From positions 1 through 9,080 of the forward strand of contig JBBRSC010000131.1 in the NCBI GenBank assembly GCA_038245795.1: 9,080 nt of DNA, written 5' to 3'. The DNA is from JBBRSC01 sp038245795 (GTDB lineage Bacteria; Actinomycetota; Acidimicrobiia; Acidimicrobiales; Microtrichaceae). A model generated the notes under the pieces. The model searched no databases and had not been told where the DNA came from. It saw only the letters and a list, made by a program, of their open reading frames with translations. The position numbers and the translations under genes are program-made. Below are positions 6,141 to 9,080 of the stretch, one piece after another (position 1 is the stretch's first letter; every line of letters begins with the position of its first letter).

Positions 6141-9080
6141 TCATCGAGCGCCGGAGCGCTCGATGAGTTCGGTGGTGTTCCCCAGATACGACGACACCAC
6201 CACGGGGTGGGTGAGCACCTCGTCGGGCGTGCCGTCGCAGATCACCGAACCGGCGTCGAGCGCCACCATCCGGTCCGACACCGATCGCAGCAGCACCATG
6301 TCGTGTTCGATGACGACAATGGCGCATCCCAACTCGTTGCGAAGCCGGACGATGAGGGGCCCCAACGCCTCAGCCTCGCGTTGCGCGATTCCAGACGACG
6401 GTTCGTCCAACAGCAGCACGGTCGGGCTGTGCGCAACAACGCCAGCCAGATCCACGATCCGACGGGTGCCCGTCGACAGCTCGCCGATGAAACTGTTGCG
6501 GTACTCGACCAGCCCGAAGAGCTCGAGAAGCTCATCGACCCGGCGGTACACGGCGGCTTCGCTGTCGATGCTGGCGGGAAGACGGAGAATCGGATTGATC
6601 GGATCCTTCACCTCGACCCAACGGTCGTAGGCCACGGCCAGCGCCTCCGACACTGTCATGGACGAGAACAGTCGGGCGTCCTGAAACGACCGTCCGAGTC
6701 CCAGTCGCGCCCGAGCCGCCGCCGGCGCATTGGTCACGTTCACCTGTCCCAGGAGCACCTGGCCCAACGTCGTCGGGGCGAAGCCGCTGATCACATCGAA
6801 CCATGTGGTTTTGCCGGCGCCATTGGGTCCGATGATCCCGACAATCTCGCGCTCGCTGACCGACACGCTGATGTTGTCCACGGCCCGGATTCCGCCGAAG
6901 CTGCAACAGACTCCACGCGTCTCCAGCACGACGGACCGATCGAGGCTGAGCCCGCGATCCGCCCCGCCATCGGTGCCAGTGTCCGTCGCTCCGAGGGCCA
7001 CCTCGGAAGACGTCGTTGTGGCCTCGTGGCCGTCCCCTTCCTGCGGACCGCTCAGCCCGCCCAGGAACACCGATCGCAGAATGTCGGGCCGATCAAGGAG
7101 CTCCGACGTCGGTCCCGTGAACCGAATCTGGCCCTTCTCCATGAAGATGGCGCGCTCCGCCAACATCAGCGCCACGTTCACCGACTGTTCGACGATGATG
7201 ATCGTCGTCCCTCCGGCAGCAACGGTGCGGACGAGTTCGGCGAGTTGTTCCACCACTACCGGCGCGAGTCCCAACGAGAGCTCATCGATCATGAGGAGTT
7301 GCGGTCGGGTGAGTAGCGACATCGCCAGTGCCAACATCTGTTGCTGGCCACCCGACAGGTTTGCGGCCGGCTCATCGATCCGTTCAGCGAGGACCTTGAA
7401 GGTCGACAACATGTCCGCTGTGTCGGCAGCGATCGCTGCGTGATGGCGGCGACGTTGCCAGCCAGCGACACGCAGGTTCTCCCTGACCGTGAGCGTGGGG
7501 AACACCCCACGTCCTCCTGGCATCTGGGCGATACCCAGACACGCGATCTCGTTGGGGGGCGCATGGGTGATGTCGCGACCGTCGAAGATGACCGCACCGA
7601 ATTCGGCTTCGACAACCCCCGAAATCGCCTTGAGGAGTGTCGACTTCCCAGCGCCGTTGGTCCCCAGCAGCGCGACCACCTCACCCTCATCGATGTCGGC
7701 GGTGATGTCGAAGAGCACCTGCACCGGGCCATAGGACACGTTGAGGTCCCGCAACAGCAGCAACTTCGCTTTTCCCTGGCGACGCATGAACAACGCCTGG
7801 GACCGGGCCGCCGAGGTCGTCCAGACATCGTCGATGTCACGCTTGATGTTCCTTCCGGCGTTCGCGACCATGAGCGCTCCGATCACCAGCACCGGGCTCA
7901 TGATCGCGACACCCCACCGAATACCGAGCCGGTCACCGACCCATCCGATGAAGGGGATGAGCGCCAGGCCCGGGATGATCCAATAGGACGCGACAGCGAA
8001 CCCCATGGCGCGGGCCCGGGCGGGAATGGCGAGGCTCAAAGCTCCGAACAGTCCCGGTAGCAGGATGGCGAGGCACGCCGTTACTGCGGCGTGCGCCGCG
8101 ACCGCCACATAGATGTTCGGGGCGATGGCGAACAGCGCGACGAACCCTGCCGCGCAGAAAGCGACCGTACGGAGGAACGTGAAAACCGACGCCGGGTCCT
8201 TGAGTAGCCGTCGTGTGCCGACCCGGCCGCCGATGATCAACCCGAAGAACTGAAAGAACTGGACGAAGGCTGCCAGCACGCCTCGCTGCAGTTCGTTGTA
8301 GTGGTACACCCGGTCGTAGATGAGCGCCGCCAGCGCCACGAACCCGATGACCGACACCGCCAGGAACGGAATGGCGTACCAGATTCGTCGGAGCGATTCG
8401 ATCTTCCAGACGAGGCGCCACGCTTCGGCGTAGCTCGGCGCAGCCTCCTCGGTGGCGATGGCGTCGGCGGACGCTCCCATCGCTTCTCGTTCGCGAGCGC
8501 CCCGCACTGGTTCCTTCAGGCGGGTTGCCAAGAACACGAGCACGAGCGTCGGGATGGAGAACACGAGGAACGGCGCTCGCCAGCCGAAGTAGTGGGCGAG
8601 CACGCCTGCCGACAGCGGCCCGACGATCATTCCCAACGCATTCGCTCCTCGATGGAATGAGAACACCGCGGACCGTCGATCGACGGCGAAGTAGTCGCTG
8701 AGGAGTGAGTTGTGGGTTGGATCGACGGTGGCCTGGCCGATTCCCGAGCCGGCCCGAACGATGCACAGCATCCAGATGGTCGTCGCCAGACCGGTCGTGA
8801 ACGAGAAGATCGCCATCGCAATGGCACCGATGATGGCGAGCCGGATCCGGTTCGATCGGTCCGCCATAGTTGCGATGGGGAGCTGCAACAGGATGGCTCC
8901 GAGCGCGGTGAGCGTGATGAGCGACAGGATGCCGGTGTCGCTCATCCCGAAGTGATCGCGGATGGTGGGGATGAGGATCGCGAAACCCGTGCGATCCAGC
9001 TCGTCAACGGCGTTGAGGCCGAACAGGATGAGCAGCGCGTAGATCGACCCGTCACCTGCGATGACCGCCATGGCGCGGCG
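6141..9080 (-). CDS. MFS permease fused to LivF-like and LivG-like ABC ATPases, 5' end probably beyond the window
   Basis: One uninterrupted frame encodes three modules; numbering is from ATG 9071. Residues about 8-405 form a major facilitator domain with many hydrophobic helices and a motif-A-like loop ATMADRSNRIR (D71, R72). ABC module 1 (about 435-672) is LivF-like: Walker A GTNGAGKST (470-478), signature LSGGQ (572-576), Walker B LLMIDE with E597, and VEQ with Q629 at the H-loop. A linker (about 674-712) precedes ABC module 2 (about 713-967), which is LivG-like: Walker A GPNGAGKTT (748-756), LSTGT (865-869) in place of LSGGQ, Walker B LLLDE with E890, and H923. LivF/LivG normally power LivH/LivM permeases in branched-chain amino acid uptake; none is visible here. 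No ribosome site precedes ATG 9071 and the frame stays open to the edge, so the true start is probably upstream. It heads the block with the VOC and binding-protein genes. Confidence 0.9.
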   Translation of the reverse strand, partial: RRAMAVIAGDGSIYALLILFGLNAVDELDRTGFAILIPTIRDHFGMSDTGILSLITLTALGAILLQLPIATMADRSNRIRLAIIGAIAMAIFSFTTGLATTIWMLCIVRAGSGIGQATVDPTHNSLLSDYFAVDRRSAVFSFHRGANALGMIVGPLSAGVLAHYFGWRAPFLVFSIPTLVLVFLATRLKEPVRGAREREAMGASADAIATEEAAPSYAEAWRLVWKIESLRRIWYAIPFLAVSVIGFVALAALIYDRVYHYNELQRGVLAAFVQFFQFFGLIIGGRVGTRRLLKDPASVFTFLRTVAFCAAGFVALFAIAPNIYVAVAAHAAVTACLAILLPGLFGALSLAIPARARAMGFAVASYWIIPGLALIPFIGWVGDRLGIRWGVAIMSPVLVIGALMVANAGRNIKRDIDDVWTTSAARSQALFMRRQGKAKLLLLRDLNVSYGPVQVLFDITADIDEGEVVALLGTNGAGKSTLLKAISGVVEAEFGAVIFDGRDITHAPPNEIACLGIAQMPGGRGVFPTLTVRENLRVAGWQRRRHHAAIAADTADMLSTFKVLAERIDEPAANLSGGQQQMLALAMSLLTRPQLLMIDELSLGLAPVVVEQLAELVRTVAAGGTTIIIVEQSVNVALMLAERAIFMEKGQIRFTGPTSELLDRPDILRSVFLGGLSGPQEGDGHEATTTSSEVALGATDTGTDGGADRGLSLDRSVVLETRGVCCSFGGIRAVDNISVSVSEREIVGIIGPNGAGKTTWFDVISGFAPTTLGQVLLGQVNVTNAPAAARARLGLGRSFQDARLFSSMTVSEALAVAYDRWVEVKDPINPILRLPASIDSEAAVYRRVDELLELFGLVEYRNSFIGELSTGTRRIVDLAGVVAHSPTVLLLDEPSSGIAQREAEALGPLIVRLRNELGCAIVVIEHDMVLLRSVSDRMVALDAGSVICDGTPDEVLTHPVVVSSYLGNTTELIERSGAR

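Noticed and set aside
5392..6630. Plus-strand 412-codon open frame
   Set aside because: It crosses the antisense of three separate features (binding-protein start, VOC gene, transporter end), which a real gene would be unlikely to do. It shows no recognisable domain.
6207..7316. Plus-strand 369-codon open frame
   Set aside because: It is antisense to the two ATPase modules and rich in His, Arg and Gln from reverse-reading GC-rich codons. The opposite strand has every ABC motif.

Overview
The window is high-GC DNA, densely coded on both strands, with G/C-rich third codon positions, GTG starts beside ATG starts, and strong GGAGG-type ribosome binding sites. Together with a PAC2-family protein and a fused MFS-ABC-ABC transporter, this suggests an actinobacterium. 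My best guess is the class Acidimicrobiia, but that rests on remembered gene content; no rRNA or marker gene is present to prove it. I see no tRNA, rRNA, CRISPR array, insertion sequence or phage gene.

Layout. Bases 1-1545 (minus strand) hold a thioredoxin/TPR co-chaperone-like gene (835-1545). Downstream of it lies the first 247 codons of comEA (741 down to base 1), cut by the window edge before its DNA-binding helix-hairpin-helix domain. Bases 1546-1674 are a divergent promoter-type spacer. Bases 1675-3608 (plus strand) hold an APH-like kinase gene overlapping a PAC2-family gene by one base (TGATG), a compact two-gene operon. A 41-base gap separates it from a convergent minus-strand block. 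Read in the direction of transcription, that block has a giant MFS + LivF-like + LivG-like fusion (from the right edge to 6141), a VOC-fold protein (6087-5617), and an oversized membrane-anchored periplasmic-binding protein (5452-3650).

How the parts fit. The right-hand block looks like one uptake or export system. It has a type-1 periplasmic-binding-fold receptor and two branched-chain-amino-acid-type ATPases. Where LivH/LivM permeases would be expected, the visible membrane part is a major facilitator domain on the same polypeptide as both ATPases. The VOC protein between receptor and transporter may act on the cargo or be unrelated. The left-hand pair links a redox/chaperone protein with a DNA-uptake protein, and the middle pair links a small-molecule kinase with a PAC2 protein. 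No substrate can be read from the sequence for any of these.

The most interesting item is the single-chain MFS-ABC-ABC protein. Its motifs predict one canonical and one degenerate ATP site.
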